Source: JAGWAJ01 sp026707615 (GTDB taxonomy: Bacteria > Acidobacteriota > Vicinamibacteria > Vicinamibacterales > UBA8438). Taken from it: 64,000 nucleotides of DNA. Positions 50,468 through 59,024 of the stretch are shown piece after piece. A program made the translations under genes and the position numbers. Under the pieces are notes generated by a model that saw only the letters and a program-made list of their open reading frames with translations, was not told the DNA's origin and searched no databases. The stretch's first letter is position 1; each line of letters starts with the position of its first letter. Where the stretch lies: the NCBI GenBank assembly GCA_965207595.1, contig CBDBMW010000013.1:434001-498000 (forward strand), given 5' to 3'.

Positions 50468-52903
50468 ATGTCACCGACGCTGACGAAGGTCGGCCTGGGC
50501 GCCATCGCGTGGCTGCTGGCGGGGGGAGCGGCCCTCCACGCGGCGCCGCCGGCCGCGGGCGGTACGCCGCCGGCCTCGGCGGCCGTGCAGTCCGCGACGA
50601 CCGCCGCCGAAGCGCCGGACGCCGACACCTTCCGCGCCGTCATCGGCCGCTACTGCCTCGCCTGCCACAACGACCGCACCCGCGTGGCGGATCTCACGCT
50701 CGAGTCGGTGGACCTCGACCACGTGGGCCCGGACGCGGCGACGTGGGAGAAGGTGCTCGTCAAGCTGCGGGCGCAGACGATGCCGCCGCCCCCGCGGCCA
50801 CGGCCGGACGGAGCGACCTACGTGGCCTTCGCCACGTGGCTCGAGACGGCGATCGACCGGGCGGCGGAGGCAGCTCCCGACCCGGGCCGCCCGACCGTGC
50901 GCCGCCTCAACCGCACGGAGTACGCCAACGCGGTCCGCGACCTGCTGGCCGTGGAGGTGGACGGCGACGCGCTCCTGCCCGCCGACGACATGGCCTTCGG
51001 GTTCGACAACAACGCCGACATGCAGCGGCTGTCGGCGGGCCTGCTCGAGCGCTACCTGTCGGCCGCGGCCCGCGTCTCCCGGCTGGCGATCGGCGACCCG
51101 GACGTCCGCCCCGGCATCCGCAGCTACCGCGTCCCGCGCATGGACGCCCAGGCCGCGCGGGCCGGCGAGTCGCTCCCGTTCGGCTCGCGGGGCGGCGCCG
51201 TGATCCGCCACCATTTCCCGGTCGACGGAGAGTACGTCGTCCGGGTCCATTCGCAGAACTCCATCGGCGGCGGCGTGCGCCCCCCGTCGGAGCCGGAGCG
51301 GCTCGACGTCCGTCTCGACGGCGTGCGGCTGCGCGGCTTCACGCTGGAGGCACCGCCGCGCCCCGACCCCGGGGAACCCCGCCGGCGCGAGCCGCCCCCG
51401 ATTCCCAGCGTCCGCTTCGCCGCCGCGGCGGGGCCCCACGAGCTCGCGGTGACGTTCGCCGAGCGCCTCGCGGCCCCCGAAGGGGTGGCCCCGGCGCGCC
51501 TGCCCGTGAGCAACGTGCTCTTCCGCGGGGAGCGCGGCGCGGAGACGCGCGTCGGCCGCATCGACATCGAGGGCCCGTTCGGGGCGGCGGGGCTGGGCGA
51601 GACGCCGAGCCGCAGGCGCATCCTGACGTGCCGCCCCGCAAGCCGCGAGGACGAAGAGCCGTGCGCCCGCGAGATTCTCGCGCCGCTCGCCCGCCGGGCC
51701 TACCGGCGGCCGGTCACGGGCGAGGATCTCGACGAGCTGCTCGGCATCTTCCGTACCGGGCGGGACGAGGGCGAGGGCTTCGAGGTCGGCATCCGGTGGG
51801 CGCTGGAGCGCATGCTCATCGATCCCGACTTCCTGTACAGGATGGAGCCGGATCCGGTCGACATCGCGGCGGGCGCGGCGTACGCCCTCACCGAGCTTCA
51901 GATCGCGTCCCGGCTGTCGTTCTTCCTCTGGAACTCGATCCCGGACGAAGAGCTGCTGTCCGCCGCCGAGGAGGGCCGCCTCGCCGACCCGGGCGAGCTG
52001 GAGCGGCAGGTGCGGCGGATGCTGGCCGATCCCCGGGCCGCGACGCTGGCGGGCAACTTCGCGGGTCAGTGGCTGCACCTGCGGAACATGCGGGCGCTGG
52101 CCCCCGACGTGAACGCGTTCCCCGAGTTCGACGACAACCTGCGCGCCGCGTTCACGCGCGAGACGGAGCTCTTCTTCGAGCACCAGGTGCGCGAGGACCG
52201 GAGCGTGGTCGAGCTGCTGACCGCCGACTACTCGTTCCTCAACGAGCGGCTCGCACGGCACTACGGCATCCCCGGCGTTCACGGCAGCCATTTCCGGCGG
52301 GTGAGGCTCCCCGGCGAGACGCGCCGCGGCCTCCTCGGCCAGGGCAGCATGCTGACCGTCACGTCCTACGCCACGCGGACCTCGCCGGTCCTGCGCGGGA
52401 AGTGGCTGCTCGAGAACATCCTCGGAGCCCCGCCGCCGCCCCCGCCGCCCGACGTGCCGGAGCTCGAGGAGCGCGCCACCGGCGAGCGCCCGCGCTCGAT
52501 GCGGGAGCGGATGGAGCAGCATCGGGCCAACCCCGTCTGCGCCGCGTGCCACGCGCGGATGGACCCGCTCGGCTTCGCGCTCGAGAACTTCGACGCGATC
52601 GGCAAGTGGCGCACGGCCGACGGCGGGAGTCCGATCGACGCCTCGGGCACGCTGCCCGACGGCGCCGCGTTCGACGGCCCGGCGGGGCTGCGGCGGATGC
52701 TGGTGGAGCGCCGGGCGGAGGTGGTCGAGGCGGTCGCCGCGAAGCTGATGACCTATGCGCTCGGCCGGGGCGTGGAGACCGGGGACATGCCCGCCATCCG
52801 GCGCATCGTGCGGGAGGCGGAGGCCGGCGAGCACCGCTGGTCCGCCATCGTGCTGGGCATCGTCCGGAGCACCCCGTTTCAGATGAGGAGGGCGGCGTCA
52901 TGA
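50468..52903 (+). CDS. DUF1592/DUF1588 cytochrome-type exported protein (PSD1-like)
   Basis: 811 residues, exported. Order: planctomycete-type cytochrome CLACH (C63, C66, H67); DUF1587 (VRRLNRTEYANAVRDLL); a carbohydrate-binding-like middle; DUF1595 (LAPLARRAYRRPVTGEDL); DUF1592 (SRLSFFLWNSIPDEELLSAAEEG); DUF1588 (RRGLLGQGSMLTVTSYATRTSPV) with a second heme-like CAACH near residue 693; DUF1585 (AKLMTYALGRGVE). The family is abundant in Planctomycetes and Acidobacteria and suspected in polysaccharide or sulfatase-linked oxidation. Its stop overlaps the next ATG (ATGA). Start ATG 50468 has only a weak AGG box. Confidence 0.88.
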   Translation: MSPTLTKVGLGAIAWLLAGGAALHAAPPAAGGTPPASAAVQSATTAAEAPDADTFRAVIGRYCLACHNDRTRVADLTLESVDLDHVGPDAATWEKVLVKLRAQTMPPPPRPRPDGATYVAFATWLETAIDRAAEAAPDPGRPTVRRLNRTEYANAVRDLLAVEVDGDALLPADDMAFGFDNNADMQRLSAGLLERYLSAAARVSRLAIGDPDVRPGIRSYRVPRMDAQAARAGESLPFGSRGGAVIRHHFPVDGEYVVRVHSQNSIGGGVRPPSEPERLDVRLDGVRLRGFTLEAPPRPDPGEPRRREPPPIPSVRFAAAAGPHELAVTFAERLAAPEGVAPARLPVSNVLFRGERGAETRVGRIDIEGPFGAAGLGETPSRRRILTCRPASREDEEPCAREILAPLARRAYRRPVTGEDLDELLGIFRTGRDEGEGFEVGIRWALERMLIDPDFLYRMEPDPVDIAAGAAYALTELQIASRLSFFLWNSIPDEELLSAAEEGRLADPGELERQVRRMLADPRAATLAGNFAGQWLHLRNMRALAPDVNAFPEFDDNLRAAFTRETELFFEHQVREDRSVVELLTADYSFLNERLARHYGIPGVHGSHFRRVRLPGETRRGLLGQGSMLTVTSYATRTSPVLRGKWLLENILGAPPPPPPPDVPELEERATGERPRSMRERMEQHRANPVCAACHARMDPLGFALENFDAIGKWRTADGGSPIDASGTLPDGAAFDGPAGLRRMLVERRAEVVEAVAAKLMTYALGRGVETGDMPAIRRIVREAEAGEHRWSAIVLGIVRSTPFQMRRAAS

Positions 52904-54258
52904 TCGTCACCGGCAAGGCGCTCCCGCGGCGGACCGTGCTGCGCGGCCTCGGAGCGGGGATCGCGCTTCCGTTGCTCGACTGCATGGTGCCCGCGTTCGC
53001 GGCCGTGCGGAACTCCGCGGCGCGGCCTCGGGCGCGCTTCGGCGTCGTCTACGTGCCGATGGGCGCCATCATGGACGAGTTCACGCCGGCCGCCGAGGGG
53101 GCCGGATTCGAGCTGCCGCCCATCCTCCAGCCGCTGGCCCCGGTGCACGACCGGCTGGTGGTCGTCTCCGGACTCGACAACGAGCCGGCCGTCGCGCTGC
53201 CGGGGGAGCCGGCGGGGGGGCACGGGCGCATCGGCGCGGCATTCCTGACCGGCGTGCACGGGAAGCCGACGGAGGGTGCCGATTTCCAGGCCGGCGTCTC
53301 CGTCGACCAGCTCGCCGCGACCGAGCTCGGCCGCGAGACGGAGCTCCCGTCGCTGGAGGTCGGCCTCGAGGCGACGGACCTGGCCGGCGCCTGCGACGTC
53401 GGCTACAGTTGCGCCTATATCAACACGCTCTCGTGGCGGACGCCGACGACGCCGCTCCCGGTGGAGAACAACCCGCGCGCGGTCTTCGAGCGGCTGTTCG
53501 GCGACGCCGCCACGACCGACCCCGCGGCGCGGGCGGCCCGCCTGCGCAAGAATCGAAGCATCCTCGACTCGGTGTCCGACATCGTCGCCGACCGGAGGGC
53601 CGTTCTCGGGGCGCGCGACCGGGTCAAGCTGACCGAGTACCTCGACGCCATCCGGGACGTCGAGCTGCGGATCCAGCGCGCCGAGGCGCAGGGCGATCGC
53701 GAGCTGCCGACGCTGGAGCGGCCCATGGGCGGCATCCCGGAGGCGTTCGACGACTACGCCCGGCTGATGTTCGACCTGATGGTGCTGGCGTTCCAGGCGG
53801 ACCTGACGCGCGTCGGCACGTTCATGATCGGCAAGGAGATCAGCGGCCGGACCTACCCCGAGATCGGCGTGGCCGAAGGCCATCACCAGGTCACGCACTC
53901 GACCGCCGACCCCGAGCGCGTCGCCAAGCTGGTGCGGATCAACACGTACCACATGCAGCTTTTCGCCTACTACCTGGAGCGGCTCGCCGCAACGCCGGAC
54001 GGCGACGGGTCGCTGCTCGATCAGACGATGATCTTCTACGGCAGCGGCATGAGCGAGAGCGATCAGCACGTACCCTACGACCTGCCGGCCCTGGTCGTCG
54101 GCGGCGCGGCGGGGCGTCTCAAGGGAGGCCGCCACCTGCGCTACCCGGACGAGACGCCGCTGGCCAACCTCTACCTGACCATGCTGCACCGGCTGGGCGT
54201 GCCCGCCGAGCGGATCGGCAACAGCGACGGGCGCCTGAAGGAGCTGGTCGACCTGTAG
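52900..54258 (+). CDS. DUF1552 exported protein (Tat signal)
   Basis: 452 residues. The twin-Arg leader LPRRTVLRGLGAGIALPLLD fits Tat export of a folded protein. DUF1552 features: RFGVVYVPMGAIMDEFTP, LVVVSGLDNEPA, HGRIGAAFLTGVH, SLEVGLEATDLAGACDVGYSCAYINTLSW, FMIGKEISGRTYPEIGV and the ending LANLYLTMLHRLGVP. These match alkaline-phosphatase-like DUF1501/DUF1552 proteins. Translationally coupled (4-bp overlap) to the DUF1592 gene. This pair is a recurrent module of unknown substrate. Confidence 0.9.
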   Translation: MIVTGKALPRRTVLRGLGAGIALPLLDCMVPAFAAVRNSAARPRARFGVVYVPMGAIMDEFTPAAEGAGFELPPILQPLAPVHDRLVVVSGLDNEPAVALPGEPAGGHGRIGAAFLTGVHGKPTEGADFQAGVSVDQLAATELGRETELPSLEVGLEATDLAGACDVGYSCAYINTLSWRTPTTPLPVENNPRAVFERLFGDAATTDPAARAARLRKNRSILDSVSDIVADRRAVLGARDRVKLTEYLDAIRDVELRIQRAEAQGDRELPTLERPMGGIPEAFDDYARLMFDLMVLAFQADLTRVGTFMIGKEISGRTYPEIGVAEGHHQVTHSTADPERVAKLVRINTYHMQLFAYYLERLAATPDGDGSLLDQTMIFYGSGMSESDQHVPYDLPALVVGGAAGRLKGGRHLRYPDETPLANLYLTMLHRLGVPAERIGNSDGRLKELVDL

Positions 54259-54303
54259 AACTGCGTGCCAGTGCCAGGGCTCCATTGGGCAGCAGGCGGC
54301 GCG

Positions 54304-54468
54304 ATGACGCTGCGGGCGATGGCAGGGTTGACCAGGATGGTGAAAGCGTCCTTCGACGTTTGGCGCACGCTGGACCCTCCGGTGAAGGACGAGTTGCGTG
54401 AGTGGGCGGAGACCCACGTGCCGCCGCGCCGGCGTGCAGTGTTCAGGACGGTAGCCCGGACGCTCTGA
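54304..54468 (+). CDS. Possible small basic protein (54 aa)
   Basis: Short frame MTLRAMAGLTRMVKASFDVWRTLDPPVKDELREWAETHVPPRRRAVFRTVARTL with helical, basic composition. An in-frame GTG at 54265 would extend it. It fills the gap between the DUF1552 and Vgb-like genes. Family not recognised, and no strong ribosome binding site. The opposite strand is also open, so it may not be coding. Confidence 0.35.
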   Translation: MTLRAMAGLTRMVKASFDVWRTLDPPVKDELREWAETHVPPRRRAVFRTVARTL

Positions 54469-54498
54469 GGCAGGGCGCTGGCGTCGAAGGAGACGAAA

Positions 54499-56652
54499 AT
54501 GGCCATTCGCGGGTCGGTGGTGATCGTCGTGGCGGGCGCGGTGGCTGCTTTCGCAGGCGCGGCGGCGGCCCAGACAGCGGCGGCCGGCGAGACATCGATC
54601 GCCGGCGTCGTGCGGAGCGCGGACGGGCCGGAGGCGGGCGTCTGGGTGATCGCCGAGACGGACGACCTCGAGACCGGCTTCCGGAAGATCGTCGTCACCG
54701 GTGACGACGGGCGCTTCCTGATTCCGGAGCTCGCCACGGCGGCCTACTCCGTCTGGGTGCGGGGCTACGGACTGGCGGACTCCGAGCCGCGGGCGGCGCG
54801 GCCGGGCGACACGCTGGAGTTGAGCGTCAGCCTCGCGGCGACCCCGCGGGAGGCCGCGGCCGTCTACCCGGCGAACTACTGGTACTCGCTGATCGAGGTC
54901 CCGCCGGCGGCCGACTTCCCCGGCACCGGCGACAACGGCATCAACCCCGCGATGCGGACGCAGGAGCACTTCATCGACGGTCTGAAGGACGGCTGCCAGC
55001 TCTGCCACCAGCTCGGCAACGAGGCGACGCGCGAGATGCCGATGGTCGATCTCGACGAGTTCGACTCGACCGCGGCGGCCTGGGCGTTCCGGCTCGGGAC
55101 GGGGGCCACCGGCTCGTCGATGATCCGCCAGCTCAACGAGATGGGACGGCAGCGGACGCTGGACGTCTACGCCGACTGGACGGACCGCATCCTGGCCGGC
55201 GAGGTGCCGCCGACGCCGCCGCGCCCGCAGGGCGTCGAGCGGAACCTGGTGCTGACGATGTGGCAGTGGTCGTCCCCGCGCAAGCACGTCCACGACAACA
55301 TCGCCACCGACAAGCGCAACCCGCGGCTCAACGCGAACGGCCCCGTGTACGGCGTCCTCGGCGACAACTTCGTCGCCGTCGATCCCGTCGGCCACCAGGC
55401 GCGGGAATGGGTGCTGCCGATGCGCGACTCGAGGTCGGCGGGGGGCCGGACCCTGCCCTCGCTCTACTGGGACGAGGGGGCGCCGGGCTACGGCGCGGCG
55501 AGCGGGCACAACCCGATGATGGACGCCGAGGGCCGCGTATGGCTCACCTCCGCCATCCGCCCGTCCGAGAACCCCGAGTGGTGCCGGGACGGTTCGCACC
55601 CCTCGTCCGCGTACTTCCCGGTGGAGCGGAGCACGCGGCAGGTGTCCTACTACGACCCGGAGACGGACGAGTTCGTGTTCATCGACAGTTGCTACACCAC
55701 GCACCACCTGCAGTTCGCGGAGGACGCCGGCGACACGCTCTGGTTCAGCGGCGACATCGACGTCGTGGGCTGGCTGAACACCCGCCTCTACGACCGCACC
55801 GGCGACGAGCAGGCGGCCCAGGGCTGGTGCCCGACCGTCATCGACACCAACGGTGACGGCGCCGTCACGAAGCCCTGGAACGAGCCGGGCGAGCCGGTCG
55901 ATGCGGCGCGCGACACGCGGCTCGACGGGTTCGCCTACGGCATCATTCCCAACCCGGTCGACGGATCGATCTGGATCACGCGGGGATCGATGTCGGGGCC
56001 GGCGACGGAGTTCCCGGGCTCGATCCTGCGCCTCGATCCGGGCGCGAGCCCGCCCGAGACCTGCATCGCCGAGGTGTACGAGCCACCGTTCGAGAACCCC
56101 GCCGTCGCACGCGAGGGCTGGGGCTACGGGCCCCGCGGGATCGACGTCGACCGGGACGGCGTGCTCTGGACGGCGCTCAGCGGCAGCGGCCACCTGGCCA
56201 GCTTCGACCGGCGGAAGTGCGCCGTCCTGAACGGACCGACCGCCACCGGGCAGCACTGCCCCGAGGGCTGGACGCTGCACTCGACGCCCGGACCCCGCAT
56301 GCGCGGCGTGACCGGCTCCGCCAACGCCGACTTCCACTACTACAACTGGGTCGACCAGTTCGACACGCTCGGCCTCGGCCCGAACGTGCCGATGGCGAGC
56401 GGCAGCGGTTCCGACTCGCTGCTGGCCCTGCTCCCGGAGACCCGCGAGTGGGTCGTGATGCGCGTCCCGTATCCGCTGGGCTTCTACACGCGGGGCCTCA
56501 ACGGGCGCATCGACGATCCCGACGCCGGCTGGAAGGGCCGGGGCCTCTGGGGCAGCTACGACACGATGGCGAACTGGCACAGCGAGGGAGGCCGCGGGAA
56601 GACGAGCGAGATCGTCCGCTTCCAGATCCGCCCGCACCCGCTCGCGGAGTAG
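54499..56652 (+). CDS. Mono-heme, carboxypeptidase-regulatory/virginiamycin B lyase-like exported protein
   Basis: 717 residues, exported (signal ends AAAAQT). An N-terminal carboxypeptidase-regulatory sandwich (SIAGVVRSADGPEAGVWVIAE, GDDGRFLIPELATAAYSVWVRG) is followed by the heme motif CQLCH (C166, C169, H170), then a propeller with WLTSAIRPSENPEWC, DTLWFSGD, GFAYGIIPNPVDGSIWI and GPRGIDVDRDGVLWTALSGSGHLASFDRRKC. Relative of 32425-34695 but with one heme and the regulatory domain first. Its last codons are tandemly duplicated downstream (56625-56737). Follows the DUF1592/DUF1552 operon, so it may serve the same pathway. Confidence 0.82.
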   Translation: MAIRGSVVIVVAGAVAAFAGAAAAQTAAAGETSIAGVVRSADGPEAGVWVIAETDDLETGFRKIVVTGDDGRFLIPELATAAYSVWVRGYGLADSEPRAARPGDTLELSVSLAATPREAAAVYPANYWYSLIEVPPAADFPGTGDNGINPAMRTQEHFIDGLKDGCQLCHQLGNEATREMPMVDLDEFDSTAAAWAFRLGTGATGSSMIRQLNEMGRQRTLDVYADWTDRILAGEVPPTPPRPQGVERNLVLTMWQWSSPRKHVHDNIATDKRNPRLNANGPVYGVLGDNFVAVDPVGHQAREWVLPMRDSRSAGGRTLPSLYWDEGAPGYGAASGHNPMMDAEGRVWLTSAIRPSENPEWCRDGSHPSSAYFPVERSTRQVSYYDPETDEFVFIDSCYTTHHLQFAEDAGDTLWFSGDIDVVGWLNTRLYDRTGDEQAAQGWCPTVIDTNGDGAVTKPWNEPGEPVDAARDTRLDGFAYGIIPNPVDGSIWITRGSMSGPATEFPGSILRLDPGASPPETCIAEVYEPPFENPAVAREGWGYGPRGIDVDRDGVLWTALSGSGHLASFDRRKCAVLNGPTATGQHCPEGWTLHSTPGPRMRGVTGSANADFHYYNWVDQFDTLGLGPNVPMASGSGSDSLLALLPETREWVVMRVPYPLGFYTRGLNGRIDDPDAGWKGRGLWGSYDTMANWHSEGGRGKTSEIVRFQIRPHPLAE

Positions 56653-56737
56653 GCCCGGGGGGAGGCGCGCCGTCCCCGCATCCGCCCGCACCCGCTGGCG
56701 GAGCAGCCCCGGGGGGGAGGAGGCGCGCGGTCCCCGC
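56625..56737. repeat. Tandem duplication of the Vgb-like gene's 3' end
   Basis: 56625-56679 (last eight codons, stop and 27 nt beyond) is repeated immediately at 56680-56737. In the second unit the stop TAG is CAG and a few bases are inserted in the G-run. The intergenic space before the ankyrin gene is mostly this copy. Confidence 0.85.
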
Positions 56738-56761
56738 GTCCCCGTTCGGAGGAGAGTATCG

Positions 56762-58327
56762 ATGGCCATCGATGTCAGCCCGGCGGCTCGTCGCGGCGCG
56801 GTCTGCTGGAGCGCGGCGCTCTGCCTCGCCGGGGTCGCCGCGCTCGGCGCCGCCGGCCTCGACGATGCGAGCCTCGTCGAGGCGGCCCGCGACCGCGACG
56901 GGAACGCGGTGCGGGCATTGCTCGACGCGGGGGCGGACGCCAATGCCCGCCAGCCGGACGGCGCGACGGCGCTCCACTGGGCGGTGCACTGGGACGACGC
57001 CGGGATGGCGCGCCGGCTCGTGCGCGGCGGCGCAGACGTCGACGCGGCCGGGGCCTACGGCGTGACGCCGCTGTCGCTGGCCGCGGCCAATGCCAGCGCC
57101 GTCCTGGTCGAGCTGCTGCTGGGGGCAGGGGCCGACCCGAACACGGCCCGAGACAGCGGCGAGACGCCTCTCATGCGGGCCGCGAGCAACGGCAGCGTGG
57201 CCGCCGTGCGGGCGCTCCTCGCCGCCGGGGCGGACATCGACGCCGCCGACCCGACCGGCGCGCAGACGGCGTTGATGCTGGCCGCCTCGGGCCGCCACCC
57301 GGACGTCGTGGCGCTGCTGCTCGCCCGCGGGGCCGACCTCGAGGCCCGCTCGCGGCTCGGCTTCACGCCGCTCCTGTTCGCGGCGCGCGAGGGAGATCTG
57401 GCGAGCGCCCGGCGCCTCGTGGCGGCGGGGGCGGACGTCGATGCCGCGATGCCGGACGGCACCAGCGCGCTCGTCGTGGCCGCGGTACGCGGGCAGGTGG
57501 GGGTGGCGCGGTTCCTGCTCGAGGCGGGCGCCGACCCCAACGCCGGACCCATCGCGCGCGGGCGGGGGCCGGCCGCCGCGGAGGGGACGGCAAGCGCCGA
57601 CTCCGACGTCCGCCGACCGGACTACACCGCGCTCCACTGGGCCGCGGGCGCGTGGCAGACCGAGCTCGCCGGACCGAACGGGATCGCCGTGGAGCGCGAC
57701 CGCGAGTGGGAGGCGATCCGGGGCCTGCCGCCGGCCGACAAGCCGGCCCTCGTCGATGCCCTGCTCGCCTTCGGGGCGGATCCGAACGCACGCATGCGGA
57801 GGGCGCCTCCCCGATTCGGCTACAGCCAGATCTCCTACGAGCACAACAAGCAGGGCGTCAACGTGTTCGGCGGCGCCACGCCCCTCATGCTGGCCGCCAT
57901 GGCCGGGGATGCCGAGGTCATGCGGCGCCTGGCCGCGGGCGGCGCCGATCCGGCCCTGGCGACCGACGACGGCACGACCCTGCTGATGGTGGCGGCGGGG
58001 CTGGGGCGCTACGAGGCCGAGAACCTGGTGACCGAGGCGCGGACGCTCGAGGCCGTCCGGGCGGCGCTGGCGTTCGGCGCGGACGTCAACGCCGTCAACG
58101 ACGTCGGCAACACGGCCCTGCACGCGGCGGCCCACGTCAAGTCCGAGGCCGTCGTGCGACTGCTCGCCGAGCGCGGGGCGGCCATCGACGTCGCGAACGC
58201 CCGCGGCGAGACGCCGGTCCTGATCGCCGATCGCTTCCGCGCCGGCAGCGGCAACGTCACCGTGCGCACGCCAACCGGCGACCTCCTGCGCGCTCTCGGC
58301 GGGCAGGAGCCGGCGCGCCCGCGCTAG
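56762..58327 (+). CDS. Exported or membrane-anchored ankyrin-repeat protein
   Basis: 521 residues with an N-terminal hydrophobic segment (VCWSAALCLAGVAALGAAG). About ten ankyrin units follow (GNAVRALLDAGADANARQPDGATALHWAV, LLLGAGADPNTARDSGETPLMRAA, GADIDAADPTGAQTALMLAA, GADVNAVNDVGNTALHAAA). A non-repeat insert of ~60 residues (GRGPAAAEGTASADSDVRRP to QISYEHNKQGVNVFGG) interrupts the stack. Such proteins bind partners in the periplasm. The TAG stop is the first triplet of repeat copy 4, so the natural C-terminus may have been altered by that insertion. GGAGGAGAG precedes the ATG. Confidence 0.88.
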   Translation: MAIDVSPAARRGAVCWSAALCLAGVAALGAAGLDDASLVEAARDRDGNAVRALLDAGADANARQPDGATALHWAVHWDDAGMARRLVRGGADVDAAGAYGVTPLSLAAANASAVLVELLLGAGADPNTARDSGETPLMRAASNGSVAAVRALLAAGADIDAADPTGAQTALMLAASGRHPDVVALLLARGADLEARSRLGFTPLLFAAREGDLASARRLVAAGADVDAAMPDGTSALVVAAVRGQVGVARFLLEAGADPNAGPIARGRGPAAAEGTASADSDVRRPDYTALHWAAGAWQTELAGPNGIAVERDREWEAIRGLPPADKPALVDALLAFGADPNARMRRAPPRFGYSQISYEHNKQGVNVFGGATPLMLAAMAGDAEVMRRLAAGGADPALATDDGTTLLMVAAGLGRYEAENLVTEARTLEAVRAALAFGADVNAVNDVGNTALHAAAHVKSEAVVRLLAERGAAIDVANARGETPVLIADRFRAGSGNVTVRTPTGDLLRALGGQEPARPR

Positions 58328-58432
58328 CGCCGCCAACCCGTCGCAGGCTCCGGGTCGGCCCCAGCCCCACCGTCCCAGGAGCTTGCGCCGCGGCACGCAC
58401 GCCGTTGGCGTTCTGCGGCGCAAGCTCCTGGG
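58326..58432 (-). repeat. Interspersed palindromic element, copy 4 (inverted orientation)
   Basis: AGCGCCGCCAACCCGTCGCAGG tail, then CCCAGGAGCTTGCGCCGC pairing perfectly with GCGGCGCAAGCTCCTGGG (18 bp, ~27-nt loop). With the preceding T it supplies the TAG stop of the ankyrin gene. The loop is close to copy 3 and differs from copies 1 and 2. Confidence 0.85.
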
Positions 58433-58542
58433 TAGGGTAGCGTCGAAGGCGGTCTCGTTGGCTTGGCGAGCCTGGCGCATCGGCGAGCCCGTTGCGCCGC
58501 CCGTTGGTCACGCCAGCCCGCAACGCCGCGCTCGTGGTCGGT

Positions 58543-58740
58543 TCACTGAAGCGCTCGAAGGACGATGCCTGCCAAGGTCGCCGTGACGGCCGCGATCGCC
58601 AGCCCTGTTCCGACCATCCACTTGATCAAGTCGACTTTCATCTCGGCGAGCTCTGCACGCAGTTCATCGCGTGTCACGTAATGCGCCTCGGCGAGCTCTG
58701 CACGCAGTTCATCGCGTGTCACGTAGTGCGTCTCCGCCAT
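58543..58740 (-). CDS. Coiled-coil membrane microprotein with duplicated 15-residue module
   Basis: 65 residues: MAETHYVTRDELRAELAE, then AHYVTRDELRAELAE again, MKVDLIKWMVGTGLAIAAVTATLAGIVLRALQ. The two helical modules are encoded by adjacent 45-bp DNA repeats (58642-58686, 58687-58731) that are almost identical. The C-terminus is one membrane helix. It resembles DUF1640/CCDC90-type proteins, which oligomerise by coiled coil. Function unknown. The start at 58740 follows GGGGGACGTCC. Confidence 0.7.
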   Translation of the reverse strand: MAETHYVTRDELRAELAEAHYVTRDELRAELAEMKVDLIKWMVGTGLAIAAVTATLAGIVLRALQ

Positions 58741-58962
58741 GGACGTCCCCCGTTCCGCCAGTTCGCCGACTCTCCATCCGCTGTCGATGGCCGAGAGGGG
58801 CAATCCATGTTGATTGAGAGCGCCGCTCCTCACGTTAGCACACGGCCCGGCTGATAGCGCGCCGTCTGCCGGGCCCTCGCGCGCTCGGCCAGCCGGCACG
58901 ACGTATCCCGTTCCTCACAGATCTCTGCTCGAAGGCGGTTCGACGCTTGCTCGGCGATGCGC

Positions 58963-58968
58963 GATAAT
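58963..58968 (+). promoter_or_regulatory. GATAAT -10-like box
   Basis: GATAATCG, one base from TATAAT. It implies transcription from about 58975, which would put the GTG at 58971 outside the mRNA and favours GTG 59025 as the start of the DUF2868 gene. Confidence 0.35.
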
Positions 58969-59024
58969 CGGTGCGTGGCCGCCCACCCGCCCCGGCCCAC
59001 CTCCGCGACGCGGCGACCGACACC

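Noticed and set aside
49945..54258. 1437-codon frame that would fuse a long leader to the DUF1552 protein
   Set aside because: Its first two thirds are an out-of-frame reading of the DUF1592 gene. The DUF1552 gene has its own ATG and Tat signal at 52900.
52879..56943. 1354-codon minus-strand frame
   Set aside because: Antisense to the DUF1552 and Vgb-like genes. Composition is a shadow of high GC.
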